Source of the DNA: Lumbricus rubellus
Taxonomy: Eukaryota; Annelida; Clitellata; Crassiclitellata; Lumbricidae
Reading direction: 5' to 3'
NCBI GenBank assembly: GCA_945859605.1
Contig: OX243817.1
Location: 32,810,924-32,874,923, forward strand
Length of the DNA stretch: 64,000 bases
Position 1 is the first letter of the stretch, and the number at the start of each line of letters is the position of its first letter. Below the pieces are notes generated by a model. It saw nothing but the letters and a program-made list of their open reading frames with translations, was not told the origin of the DNA and made no database searches. Positions 22,909 to 34,023 of this stretch are shown here, one piece after another. The translations under genes and the position numbers were made by a program.

Positions 22909-25041
22909 ATGGAAGAATATAATTGCCGGTCCGAAAGGGAGGAACAGGAACAGCAGAGAGAGTTCTCAAATTTTTGTGAGCAGCTCTTACTTCGAACATT
23001 TCCTCAAGTATACCTATATACTGGTAGCTGTTTTGAACTTCCTTTGATCTATTTCCTTGAAAATGTTACGGACCTTGACAATATCAGGTACTATAGAAAT
23101 ATTTGCGCCCTTAAAATCGACGCAACTGAGCCAAAACACTTCAAAGGAACTCGGCTCATTATCGAGTCCGAAAGATCGCATCATGGTTACGCGAGATTAT
23201 ATTATAAAAGCGACGGTGCGCCTTATATTTTTGCGGTGGTTCCAGAAGAACGGCCGGCAATATGGCAACATTTGTTAGAAAACGCAGACCTTACACCGCA
23301 TTTATTGGAGAAGTCAGATTTTACAGCAGATTTATTTTCTGATCCCAGCTGCACAAGTAAATGGTTAGATAGTTTTCAGGGATTATCTCGGGATATCGTA
23401 GATGCGATTTGGTGTCCATATTGGCCGGAAGAGGCAAATGAATGGAAACTCCGACAGCGACTAAATAAATGGCCATCACCTAGCACTATCAGTAAAGTAG
23501 TCAACAGTGGATGTCAACTAATTGCCAAACCTCACCAGGAAAGCCAATGTATTGTAAATGAATGGCGATTCTCTTTCTCAAATGCGGAACACATTTTGCT
23601 CCACACCTGGAGCGAAAGCCAGATGTATGTCTACCATATTCTACGTCTTATCAAGAGTGACGTCGTTAGAAGGTGCGGCGGGAAGAAGATGACTTTTCTG
23701 ACTACATATCACTTCAAAACTTTAATGTTCTGGGCATGTGAGGAAAGACCCAAAGAATTCTGGTCGCCACACAATATAGAATCATCTGTAAAGGATTTAA
23801 TACTCGTCATGATTGAATGGTTGATAAGTAAGCAGTGTCGAAACTACTTCATGCCAGGTAACAACATGCTAGATCATTTGCCAGACGATCATGACTTTGA
23901 AAGAGAAGTGCAGTTTCTTATCGAATCTGCAAATGTAGTTGATGTGTATATTTCAAGCACTGTTCCTTTCACAGAGGATCCCAAGCATGACCTTCGAAAA
24001 GAGTTTTCTCTTCGCATTCCCACCAATTTGCTCTTAGCTGTGCACTTGAGAACAAGTTTGTGGAATATTATTGATCTTCAAACTCCGGGAAGTCGGATTT
24101 ATTCGCCCAGCAAGGCAATCGAGAAAAGTCGTTTATTCCGCTATGAAATGTTCGACTTGTTTCAATGCCTTAGAGTCCATCGGCGTCTTATTTTAGCTAA
24201 GGATTTGAAAGTTAAGTTGAATGGGATACACGAAGTTGAAGGATGGTTCAAGCGGGCAAACGATAGACAAGTTAATGGCTTCACTCATGTCAACATTTCC
24301 CCTATGGACAATTTTCACACCATATTTACAAAGTTGCTAGGAACGAATATAGACTGCGCCTATAACATTGAAACACCGAATGGCATCTCCGTTGCTGCAC
24401 ATAGAAAAATCACACGATGTGAATTATGTTACAGTCGAACTGAACTCACAAAACGATGTTTTATTGAGCACCTTCTGGAATTATTCTTGAATATGCTGAA
24501 TGAAGATATACCAAAACCATCTTGCTTTCATACAGCTGCTTATGAAGCAAATTTTTACTGGACGATCTTTGGAGACGAACGAAATGACATGCATATGGAG
24601 TGCTACAGAAAGGCATTGAATATTTGCGACAGGTGGCTTTCGTTTGCCCATTCAATCAAAAATAAGTTATCTTTCATGATATTCTTCGGAGATAAAGAGC
24701 TACCAGTCATCATTTCCAGTCGCTGGTCGATCATTTTCGACAAATACATACAAGTCGCATTTGGTTTTTTGTCGCTTGTCAAAGGAATTATTAGCCGCAG
24801 ATTTAGGCCTAATTCTAAGCTGCTGAATGCAAGTAATGATTCGGATCTTCTTATTCACGTCTATCCACTGGACTTTCTGGGGTACATAAGGTACCAGTGC
24901 ATACTTCATTTGAATATCAATATGACAATGGACGACTCTTTCACGCGTTATATGCACCACGACGTCTCGAAATTGCTTTTGTACACCGCTGCTCGTATTA
25001 GTATCGAGAATAGACGAACACTCAACTTTCGCTATTTGTGA
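22909..25041 (+). CDS. cGAS-like receptor / Mab-21 domain protein, copy 1
   Basis: A 710-residue Mab-21/cGAS-like nucleotidyltransferase. The core reads YTGSCFELP at 37-45 (GS of the nucleotide-binding loop), TDLD at 54-57 (D55 and D57, first two metal ligands) and RDIVDAIWC with D162 as the likely third Asp. Then come CPYWPEEANEW (169-179), a LNKWPS turn, WRFSFSNAE (219-227), TTYHFKTLMFWACEE and RNYFMPGNNMLDHL, all standard C-lobe signatures. No Cys/His zinc thumb interrupts the segment before YHFKT, unlike vertebrate cGAS and like most invertebrate cGLRs. The C-terminal half (about 350-710) is helical, family-specific and contains HTAAYEANFYW. Family members make cyclic dinucleotides on ligand sensing; this is inferred, not shown. 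ATG follows an acceptor-like TTCCATCAG by 9 bases, so a 5' exon probably exists. Closest relative in the window: copy 3. Confidence 0.88.
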   Translation: MEEYNCRSEREEQEQQREFSNFCEQLLLRTFPQVYLYTGSCFELPLIYFLENVTDLDNIRYYRNICALKIDATEPKHFKGTRLIIESERSHHGYARLYYKSDGAPYIFAVVPEERPAIWQHLLENADLTPHLLEKSDFTADLFSDPSCTSKWLDSFQGLSRDIVDAIWCPYWPEEANEWKLRQRLNKWPSPSTISKVVNSGCQLIAKPHQESQCIVNEWRFSFSNAEHILLHTWSESQMYVYHILRLIKSDVVRRCGGKKMTFLTTYHFKTLMFWACEERPKEFWSPHNIESSVKDLILVMIEWLISKQCRNYFMPGNNMLDHLPDDHDFEREVQFLIESANVVDVYISSTVPFTEDPKHDLRKEFSLRIPTNLLLAVHLRTSLWNIIDLQTPGSRIYSPSKAIEKSRLFRYEMFDLFQCLRVHRRLILAKDLKVKLNGIHEVEGWFKRANDRQVNGFTHVNISPMDNFHTIFTKLLGTNIDCAYNIETPNGISVAAHRKITRCELCYSRTELTKRCFIEHLLELFLNMLNEDIPKPSCFHTAAYEANFYWTIFGDERNDMHMECYRKALNICDRWLSFAHSIKNKLSFMIFFGDKELPVIISSRWSIIFDKYIQVAFGFLSLVKGIISRRFRPNSKLLNASNDSDLLIHVYPLDFLGYIRYQCILHLNINMTMDDSFTRYMHHDVSKLLLYTAARISIENRRTLNFRYL

Positions 25042-26635
25042 ATGCTTCTTGTTTCGACTACTTGAGGTTTATTTATAATCATCCCTGCCTTGGGTATATA
25101 TATCCCGGTATGTCGTAATAACAGCTTTTGGGAAATGCGACCATTATCCCTCTGGCGAGGTCATTGATAATGTAAACAAGACTGGTTAAGTCGTCCCTTA
25201 TTTTCAGAGAACGCTTTTAGCAGTTTTATACATTTCTAAGGCTTTTGTGTTATGACTCGCGGCCATGGACGAACCTATGTATATTACATGTATGTTATGA
25301 AGAACCAACACTAGGCCTAGCACTTGTATCAGTGATTCATCAAAAATATTTTCACGATGCTTTTATTTCTATGCAAAACCATATCATAGCATACACTTTT
25401 CTAGTACCAAATGACATACAACTGCAAAGTTGAGTAAGCTTATAATTATAGCTAAGTGCGTTTGAATCAATTTAATGCAAAACGCCATTCGTTGACGGGA
25501 GTACTGTGGTGAGAAGCATCTGCTCGCTTATGCAGCGCATTTCATTTCGGTCACTGTTTACAAGATCTTGCAAAGACAGAACATGAGAATATCTCCCACG
25601 AACAATGGCAAACAATGGGTTATCAAGTATCTAGATTTGTGTGGCAACTTTTGTATCGTCTGTTGCTGATAGCCTATAAACAAACAACACTGTTAAAATG
25701 ACGTTTGGAATTTGTGGTCAAAGTTTACATGTATGCTTGGATGTGGTGTTCTATAAAAACCGAACTTTCGTTTAAACTCGGAGGGGGGTCCTCACGTTTG
25801 GCCCAAGATAAAGTTTTTAAAATATCTTGATGATTATATGAATGAAAAAGTGATTCAGCGAAATGCTTACTTTGGACATGCAGACAATCTGCTGTTCCCT
25901 ACGATCGTAGATGAGCGCATCCATGATCCATATCGGGAACAGAGAACGTTGGTCTTAGAAGAATGTCAAAACTGAAAACCAGAGAAGAGAGTCAGATTCT
26001 ACCTGCATCCCTGTTCCGCCTCTGAATTTAAACTCAACAGATCACGTGGACCTAATAGGCTAAGCAACTACAATTTTATTCGACATGTCAGAAGAACAGC
26101 TCGAATCTCTTGCTGCTGGTCATTCATTCTCCAGTGTTTATCTCTAGCCACAATGGAGTGTGGCCAAAATATTCCATGTCACACTGCTGTTATGTTCAGA
26201 CTAAAATGAGCAATATAAACTGACATTCTTCTAAGACCAATATATCAACATCATACATGTATCTAGCAGCCAGGGTCGTCGACGTTGCCCTCCTCCTTTA
26301 TCCTGGCTTGGAACTGGCATTGATCGAGTACGGACAGCTACAGATTTAGTTGTACTATTATTTTGGAAAATGTTACTTTCTTGTTATTGCACAAATTTTG
26401 CATAGCTGCGTCTCAAGATAAACTAACAGAGGGCGCTCTCTACGCTAGCCTAGCGATTTCCCGCTGCATTGAAAACTACAGTGCTGCTGCAGTGCATTGA
26501 CTGGCAGTAAAGAAACACCAGGTTATACGCGAAGGGGTAAAATGAGTTGAACATAGCGCCTTTGTTCCGTAGCGTGGCTTTCATCGTAGCCTTTAGCAAA
26601 GAAGGGTGATATTAGTTAGCAGGAAACTGATCTTA
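25042..26635. other. Unassigned intergenic sequence
   Basis: No exon recognised. A stretch near 26185-26215 resembles one near 21900-21930 (TGTTATGTT-AGACTAAAATG), suggesting a shared degenerate repeat. Confidence 0.35.
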
Positions 26636-26732
26636 CTTGAACCCGTGCATAATATGCACGGGTTCAAGGAAGACCAGTGGTGACACTTCAGTCACCAGCG
26701 TGCTATATTATAGCACGCTGGTGACTGAAGTG
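26636..26732. repeat. Two adjacent near-perfect DNA palindromes
   Basis: 26636-26668 has 15-base arms (CTTGAACCCGTGCAT and its complement) around AAT. 26684-26732 has perfect 24-base arms around a single T. They are separated by 15 bases. Either could extrude as a cruciform or fold as an RNA hairpin. No target duplication or transposon end was recognised. Confidence 0.9.
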
Positions 26733-28612
26733 TGAACTTTTAAACAGCGCAGTTATTTATGATCCTTCCACACTGTGCACTGTGCAGTTTACATGACTTT
26801 AACACGTCACGCTCAATGATCAGCAAAATTGTTGAACTGTGTCTACACCTTCGTATCAGACGGCATTGCTTATGGAACACCAGGTATGCATAACGTTTGA
26901 TCATAATTACGTCTGTGTTTAACAAACTAATTTCTCACTGCCTGTTAATTCTCCATCAATTCCAAGCAGGAGTGGGCAGGCAGCACTTCCATTTACGTTC
27001 AGCATCATAGAAGGAAAATCATTTTGGTCTAAGTAAAATTCTAAGTAATTGAACTGCCCAATAATTGCGCATGTAGGCTAATAATTGGCCTATAATAATT
27101 GCTGCTCATAAGAATCCAATTGTGCAGCCAATTTGGTATCTTCAAAAGAATAGCAAAGAAGGGCATCAAGAGCCTCATTCGGTCATCTCACACTGTTCCC
27201 TTTGTCCATTAGGCCTAGACCTGTGTGGGGTCTACTCTCATACATGCATAACAATTTAGACGGCTATTTCGCCAATGAACATGTCAACACCAACCGAGAT
27301 ATTTTAATACATTGCGCTTTTACTAATCCATTGATTATTTTCAAGCGGTCCACTCTAGCGCATAAATGTTGACTAGCGATAGGCTAATTGAAATTGTTGC
27401 ACGCCTGTAAACAAGCTACTTCAACTACCTCTAGGTAGATCTACATGTCAAATAGTCACACTATTTTAAATCAAATATAAAAGATCCATTAGGCCTATAA
27501 GCTTAGTTTGAAAAAACTCAGGTAAAATTTAACCATCGATTTGAGAAAATAATAATAATCTTAATTATGAACAGCTGTGTTATCATAAAGTAGGCATATG
27601 CAATAGTGTAGCATCAAACATTAGACATTTAATGTCTACTTACAGCTGAACGATTTGCACATAGGGTATATTTTACGGAGCGCTGTTTTATTACATTTCT
27701 ATTATTTTTCGGCTCAAATTTTATCGAAACGCGAGTGTAGGGCCTAATCTTCAACCTTTGAAAACCGAGGACCTGAAAAGACTAAAAGTTGTTGATGTTA
27801 ATTGTAGGATTAAGCCGAATCGCTCCCTGCATGGTTGCAATACAATCGTCGGAAATTATAAATTGCTGCTTTGATATTGGGATTGTTCCCCAGCCATAAA
27901 TTGTCCATGCAGTGTCAATACGCTAAACGGGAGATAGGGACAATGCAACTAATTACATATCCATTTCTATTATTTCTTATTCTTTAAAGTTCTGTGAAAA
28001 GCTTGTGCAAAACCACCTAAGTTTCTTGCACATACGATGAAATGAACAAAGATTTCAAATGCATTCAACTAATATCTGCAAATGAGGTCGAAATCTAGCT
28101 GTGTTTCACATGAATTCCAGATGAATGGCAATTTATAGACTTTGCAAGGCTTGCATTAGGTTCCTACCGTGCGTGCTTTGACAGTAACTTCTGAAATTAT
28201 GTGTTTACAAAATATAGGCCACTTCAATCTCATTGACATGCATGGGCGGAATCTACTGCAAATGGAAAACAGTTTTCGATAAAGAAACACTCTTCAAAAC
28301 AACCTGGATTGGGAATGGGCATACACAATTTTTAATAACTACGTTTAGTTTTCAATCTAACTATAAAACCTTACGCAACATATTTTGCATTCGATGCAAA
28401 GCTGAAAAATTGTAATATGATGAAGTGTCGTTCACGTGTTGTTGTCATGGCATAATACAAAATCGAAATCCACTTCAACGTAGAGCCAAAGTGTAGACTA
28501 TGCATAATTGACGAGCGGTTATGCTTTGATTTGATATTTCCTATGCACACAGTTAATTTCTGCGAAAGCCTTCGTCAAAGATTAAAACTAAATCATATTG
28601 TCTTTATAGGTT
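26733..28612. other. Unassigned sequence upstream of cGLR copy 2
   Basis: AT-rich; no exon, RNA gene or mobile element recognised. Confidence 0.35.
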
Positions 28613-28640
28613 CAGAAAAAACTTTCAGCTGTTTCGAAGA

Positions 28641-30746
28641 ATGACTGCGAATAGGCAGATCGATGAATGCAATGTTCAGAAAAATGAGTTCGCAGAATTT
28701 ATCGGCCAACTCCTCTTTCGCAGATTTGGCCGCGTCCAATTATGCACTGGGAGCTGTTTTGAACTTCCTCTGATTTACTTCATGCAGAATATAACAGACA
28801 TCGACAACACAGTGTACAGTAACATCATCTGTGCCTTCAACAAAGATGCAAAGGTTCCAAATAACTTCAAAGGAACTGTGCTCTCTATTCAGTCTGAAGG
28901 AATACATCTTGGATATGCCAGATTGCATTTTAAACAGAACAATAAACCCTACACATTTGTGTCGCTTCCAGAAGAAAGACCAGCAAAATTTCGAGTTTTG
29001 TTTGATAAATCAGATATTTCGTCAAGTTTATTTTCCGGTTCCAATTTCGTCAGCAAATGTCTAGACACTTTTCAAGGATTAAACCGCGATATTGTAGAGG
29101 CGATTTGGTGTCCAAACTGGCCCGATGAGGCAAATGAGTGGCAACACCGTGAACGGAGAAATGGTTGGCCACCGGAAGGCATTGTAAACAGAATTGTAAA
29201 CAATGGATGCCTATTAGTTGCTAAACCGCACCAGGGGAGTGAATTTATTGAGAACGAATGGAGATTTTCTTTTTCTGAGGCAGAACTCTTCTTAATTTAT
29301 ACTTGGAGTGACGTTCAAATGTACATTTATCATATTCTACGTCTGATCAAAAGCGACGTGGTCAGAAAATGCGGTGGAAAGATGATGACCGTACTCACAA
29401 CTTATCACTTTAAAATTTTAATGCTGTGGGCATGCGAAGAAAATCCTAAGGAATTCTGGATACGTGACAACATAGAGTCGTCCATAAAGGAATTAACTCT
29501 AGTAATGATCGAATGGCTGATTAAAAAGGAGTGCCGAAACTACTTCATTCCTGGCAACAACATGCTAGATCATTTACCAGACAGTCACAACTTTGAAAGA
29601 GAGGCTCAATTTCTTGCTGAAGCCGTTGATTTAGTACATGAGTATATTTATAACACCCCTCTCGTCGCAGGGGATAGAAATAACGACAAAGGTAAAGCGT
29701 TTTCAGTGCGTATACCAACTAATGTACTTTATACTTTGCAATTGAGAGCCAGCCTCTGGGATTTCGCGAATGGGTCTAGACTAGGATTGGAGATGTATGC
29801 ACATCGAAACGACATGAGAAAATGTCATTTGTTCCGATCTGACATGTTCGCCATGTTTCAATTCCTTACAATCCATCGGCGTCTAACATTAGTTAAGGAC
29901 ATGAAAGAGAAATTAAGTCGCTTACACGAAGTCGAGCAATTCTTTCGGAACACACTCGAAAGAAATGTTCAGGGATTCATGCATGTTGATATTTCACCTT
30001 TGGATAATGTACACGACATCACGTCTAAGCTGTTAAGGACGAATTTAGATGGCACCGATAGCATTCAACCAAGTAAGAGCAACTGTTCCATGGCTGAATC
30101 CATAGGTCTATCTCAGGATAGCAATTCACGACGATGGAAATTATGCTACAGTAGAACTAAATCTAGATCTATACAACGAAACCACGTTGCGCATTTTATG
30201 GAAACCGTAGGCATGATAATGAATAAAAACCTTTTGAAGGCAACCGGTTATTTTGCCGCTGCATACGAAGCGAACTTTTACTGGACAATGTTTGAAGAAG
30301 ATAGAGATGAATACCTTCTGAATAATCTCCAAAAGGCACTTGCCGTTTGCGAAAAGTGGCTTTCCTGTGATGTACCAATAATTAAACACTGTTTAACGTT
30401 CAAATTGGGCTTCAATTTGCAAGCAATTCCAATACCTATTTCCAATCGATGGTCAGGCATCTTTGACAAATATATTCAGATCGTCCTCGGATTTCTATCC
30501 ATTGTCAAAGCGATTACAAACCGAGGTTTTCATTCCAGTTGTGAACTATCCGAATCAAATGCCATGGGTCTCGATGTCCTTATTCAGGTGCATCCAAGAG
30601 ATCTCCTGGGATACATACAATATCAGTGTAGATTTCATTCAAAAGACTATGCCATGCTAGATGATTCATTCACGCGGGACATGCAAATTGATATATCTAA
30701 AATGTTTTTATACACGGCTGCTCGTGTAAGCACTGACTCTGGGTGA
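28641..30746 (+). CDS. cGAS-like receptor / Mab-21 domain protein, copy 2
   Basis: Intact 701-residue member. Active-site motifs: CTGSCFELP at 35-43, TDID with D53 and D55, and LNRDIVEAIWC carrying the third Asp. C-lobe signatures CPNWPDEANEW, GCLLVAKPH, WRFSFSEAE, TTYHFKILMLWACEE and RNYFIPGNNMLDHL follow in order. The C-terminal helical part keeps AAYEANFYWTMF and a final LLGYIQYQC. It is the most divergent copy: residues after D-x-D read NTVYSNII rather than NIRYYRNI (copy 1) or VMGYAVNI (copy 4), while the ERRNGWP segment sides with copies 4 and 5. The ATG follows a possible acceptor ACTTTCAG by 12 bases, compared with 9 in the others; another possible acceptor, TCTTTATAG, lies about 20 bases further upstream. 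Predicted cytosolic nucleotidyltransferase sensor; ligand and product unknown. Confidence 0.87.
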   Translation: MTANRQIDECNVQKNEFAEFIGQLLFRRFGRVQLCTGSCFELPLIYFMQNITDIDNTVYSNIICAFNKDAKVPNNFKGTVLSIQSEGIHLGYARLHFKQNNKPYTFVSLPEERPAKFRVLFDKSDISSSLFSGSNFVSKCLDTFQGLNRDIVEAIWCPNWPDEANEWQHRERRNGWPPEGIVNRIVNNGCLLVAKPHQGSEFIENEWRFSFSEAELFLIYTWSDVQMYIYHILRLIKSDVVRKCGGKMMTVLTTYHFKILMLWACEENPKEFWIRDNIESSIKELTLVMIEWLIKKECRNYFIPGNNMLDHLPDSHNFEREAQFLAEAVDLVHEYIYNTPLVAGDRNNDKGKAFSVRIPTNVLYTLQLRASLWDFANGSRLGLEMYAHRNDMRKCHLFRSDMFAMFQFLTIHRRLTLVKDMKEKLSRLHEVEQFFRNTLERNVQGFMHVDISPLDNVHDITSKLLRTNLDGTDSIQPSKSNCSMAESIGLSQDSNSRRWKLCYSRTKSRSIQRNHVAHFMETVGMIMNKNLLKATGYFAAAYEANFYWTMFEEDRDEYLLNNLQKALAVCEKWLSCDVPIIKHCLTFKLGFNLQAIPIPISNRWSGIFDKYIQIVLGFLSIVKAITNRGFHSSCELSESNAMGLDVLIQVHPRDLLGYIQYQCRFHSKDYAMLDDSFTRDMQIDISKMFLYTAARVSTDSG

Positions 30747-30837
30747 GCAAACAGCCTTCTCGGTTAATGAATATTTTGTAACAAACGATTGGGCCTGCAG
30801 ATGTTTTTAATCTTGAGTAATAATTTACATGCATAGT

Positions 30838-30962
30838 CACAGTGGTTTGCAATTTCGAATCTACCTCAAGCCACTGTGTAGCGACCTTGGACAAATTGCA
30901 TTGCTTTAGTTCCCGACGAAAAGGCTGAGCTGCTTTATAAATAATTATGGCAGCTTATAATA
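30838..30962 (+). mobile_element. Degenerate tRNA-derived SINE (family 2)
   Basis: Weak match to the family body: TTTCGAATCTACCTCAAGCC, then GCGACCTTGGACAAATTGCA. Head and tail are lost. Confidence 0.5.
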
Positions 30963-33060
30963 GGCAGACCGACAAATCGAAAGAGAAGAATGAGTTAAGG
31001 CATAGGCCAACGATCAGAGCAAGTCGTATTGGAAATGATAAGCCTACTGAACATCAGTCAATCAATCAATCAAATATTTTTTTTATTTTGCAACCAGAGT
31101 ATACATAAAAAGTTCACACATCTTGCACATTGGTTACAAAAAAGGGAGGCCCTAAAAGGAGAAAATAATCCCGCTGTCTAGGGACACCAACTAATATATT
31201 GAGTTGACGATGTGAGGTGGCCATGACGAAGTCTTTGCAAAAAAGTTACACTACATGATAGGCCTCACCATGAATTTGTGTATTAAACATGTCCAAGGAG
31301 AGTTTGTATTAAAATATTATGCTAAATATAATTATTATGCTAAGCTCTGTCATGCTTCATTTGCATTAAACTGCAATATGCTTTGTTATTGCCCATTGTG
31401 CTTTACTTAACACAGGATTACATCACAATATATCTTACATTATACATATACAATACTACGTTACACTACATTGGGCAGTAAAATGCTATACTGTACTATT
31501 GTACTTCACTATGATAATAGCCTACTACGCAATGCTTTACAATAATATACTAGGATATACAGTATACAATGACTATACTATACTGTAATGTACTATACTA
31601 TATTAAACTATACCAGACTATGCTGTAGGCCTACCATTCTACATCAAATTATATTATTCTATTCAGATTATGCATTTATATTTATTGCACTACTTAGCCG
31701 ACATGTTTGTGAGTAAATATACGCAAGTGATATCTGCCGGATACATGTTATCGGCTTGCATCTGCCCGGCACATTGCGCAAACTACGTTGGCAGCTGCTG
31801 GTGATGCAGCAGTGCAAAAAGTCACGGAGGTCATTTGCATAGGACTTGCTCAGGACAGCGCAGCAACCAGCAGAGGACCTCAATCTGCAGTCAAAATTAT
31901 ATATACAGGAGAGGGTCAAAGTCCGAGCCCTGAGGTAAGCGAAACGGAGAGAGGACCCACGGAGACCTAGTGGGACCATAGATCTAAGTGAAGGAACAGT
32001 CATGCGGGAAGGACCAAGCAAATAACTGCAAGTATATATATTTTTATATATTTGTATAGGCCTATATTTGTGGCCTTTAGCCTACGTTCTACCGTACTGG
32101 CGAAAAAGGCTAAACACATTAGCTCATTTTGGCATTTCAGGGCAGGGTACGGTACATAACCTGTTGTGTAATTAAACAAGTTCAGCGAATCATTTTATCC
32201 AATATACCCTAATACACTGCAGAAAGTCTTTTACATAATTTTCTTCTTGCAAAGTATAATCCCCAGCTAGGCCAGATAGGTCTGAACGTCGATTACAGTC
32301 GAAACTGGTTAATGACTCCATGCCATCGGTGAGATAATTAATTATTATATAAATGAACGGTGAGCAGGGTGGGAGCGGGGTGGCGTAGAGGGGAGGCGAA
32401 AACCTAATATTTCCCGGGCAACGCCGGGTATTATATACCACAGCTAGCTATGATATAAATGAGTTGCCGCTGCAGTCTGTACATCATGAATTATAACTGA
32501 CGGCTGCATCCTTGTTTCTACTGCTCGGAGGTTCGAAAATATCAAAACATATTATAGTCTAAAAAGATCTGCAGAAACCGGGATAAGACCAGGCGCCTAT
32601 AATCGAGTCGATGTAGTAAAATTTACGGTACGACACCACAGTGCATGCGGTTCCAGGTGAGCTTCTATAGGCCTATGTGAGAAGTAGAAGAATATTGAGA
32701 AACGCTAGGCGGACAATAATTATTATTATTATTGAAAATAATAATAACTGGTTAGGCTACTTTGGCCTAATGCAGCTGCACACTTGTTTATTAACTGTCC
32801 TCCCTGTACTTATATTTCAAGCTTTATTATTGAACGTATCCCATATCAGCCCATTACAGAAATTAATGGTTTCTTTCACATTTTCGTGTTTGTCTATACC
32901 CAAAACCATCGTATTCACCCAGATTTTTTTAAATATTGCAGAGGTAGGCAGTTGTAGGCGCAAATATAACCGTCAGGTTTTTTTGCCCTGAGGTACTTCG
33001 TTCCCCCAGGGGCTTATAAAATATTAAAAGCAATGTGCCTGGAACGGCTATTATTATTAT
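30963..33060. other. Unassigned intergenic sequence
   Basis: Contains an ACTATACT-type low-complexity stretch at about 31440-31620 and a possible LINE 3' tail (CCCTGAGGTACTTCG...CCCCCAGGGG, then an ATT repeat) at about 32985-33065. No gene recognised. Confidence 0.35.
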
Positions 33061-33072
33061 TATTATAAAATT

Positions 33073-33322
33073 ATACATACATACATGCATAAATAAATAC
33101 ATACATACATACATACATACATACATACATACATACATACATACATACATACATACATACATACATACATACATACATACATACATACATACATACATAC
33201 ATACATACATACATACATACATACATACATACATACATACATACATACATACATACATACATACATACATACATACATACATACATACATACATACATAC
33301 ATGTACATACATACATACATGC
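33073..33322. repeat. (ATAC)n microsatellite
   Basis: About 250 bp of nearly perfect ATAC/GTAT tetranucleotide repeat. Long frames of Met-Tyr-Val-Cys or Ile-His-Thr-Tyr across it are repeat artefacts. Confidence 0.97.
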
Positions 33323-34023
33323 ATGCAGCTTCACAAAGCTGACATAAAACTATGTTTACGCTTTCGTTAGACAAACACAGCTGGAACCTACAATGGAGGA
33401 CATAGTGGATATGACTGGGAGAAAACACCAACCCTTATGTGGTTAGCGTCAATTTAAACTGACGGTATGAAAATTCTTATATTTTTCAGTATTGAAATTC
33501 CTTTTAAAACTAGTCATCATAACTTCTTTTAGGATGCTTGTGGTGAAGTTTTGCATTGCCATATTATTAAAATTTGGGTATACATTATTTTCTTTTTTTT
33601 CCTTTTTGAACAATGCATATTTAAATATTTTTGTTTATAAAGAAAAATATGTTGTGCTAAGTAGGCTACGCCAGGTCAAAACAACTGAAATAAATCCGCA
33701 TAGATAATCACACAAGTCTTAGTATTGCAACAAAAAAAGGCTAAAACAGAACATGTAACTTTATAGCCAAGAAACCTCCGCTTTCTGTGTGTCAGTTTAA
33801 ACTGACGCCAGCCGGATATAGGCTAATAATTATTTATTGGCTTCTCCAAACTGCTAGGTTTCAGTTTAGAATTTTCTCTTTTCAATATTGTACAAAACGC
33901 CAACAATATTGTACAATCCACAATAACTCATGTTCAAAAATAACGCGCGGTAAATAAGGAGGATTTGAATGGAATGGATTGTTTTTCCTGTAGTCTCTCA
34001 TTAAGTTTCATCAGCAATAGAGG
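33323..34023. other. Upstream region of cGLR copy 3
   Basis: AT-rich. The motif AAACTGACG recurs near 33460 and 33800. An acceptor-like TTTCATCAG ends 9 bases before the ATG at 34024. Confidence 0.4.

Noticed and set aside
33073..33322. Regular repeats considered as a CRISPR array
   Set aside because: Pure microsatellite without spacers; the 25-bp array at 1901-2048 likewise lacks unique spacers, and the genome is eukaryotic.
32929..33431. Several long overlapping open frames of Met-Tyr-Val-Cys or Ile-His-Thr-Tyr on both strands
   Set aside because: They are translations of the (ATAC)n microsatellite; the tetranucleotide has no stop in several frames.
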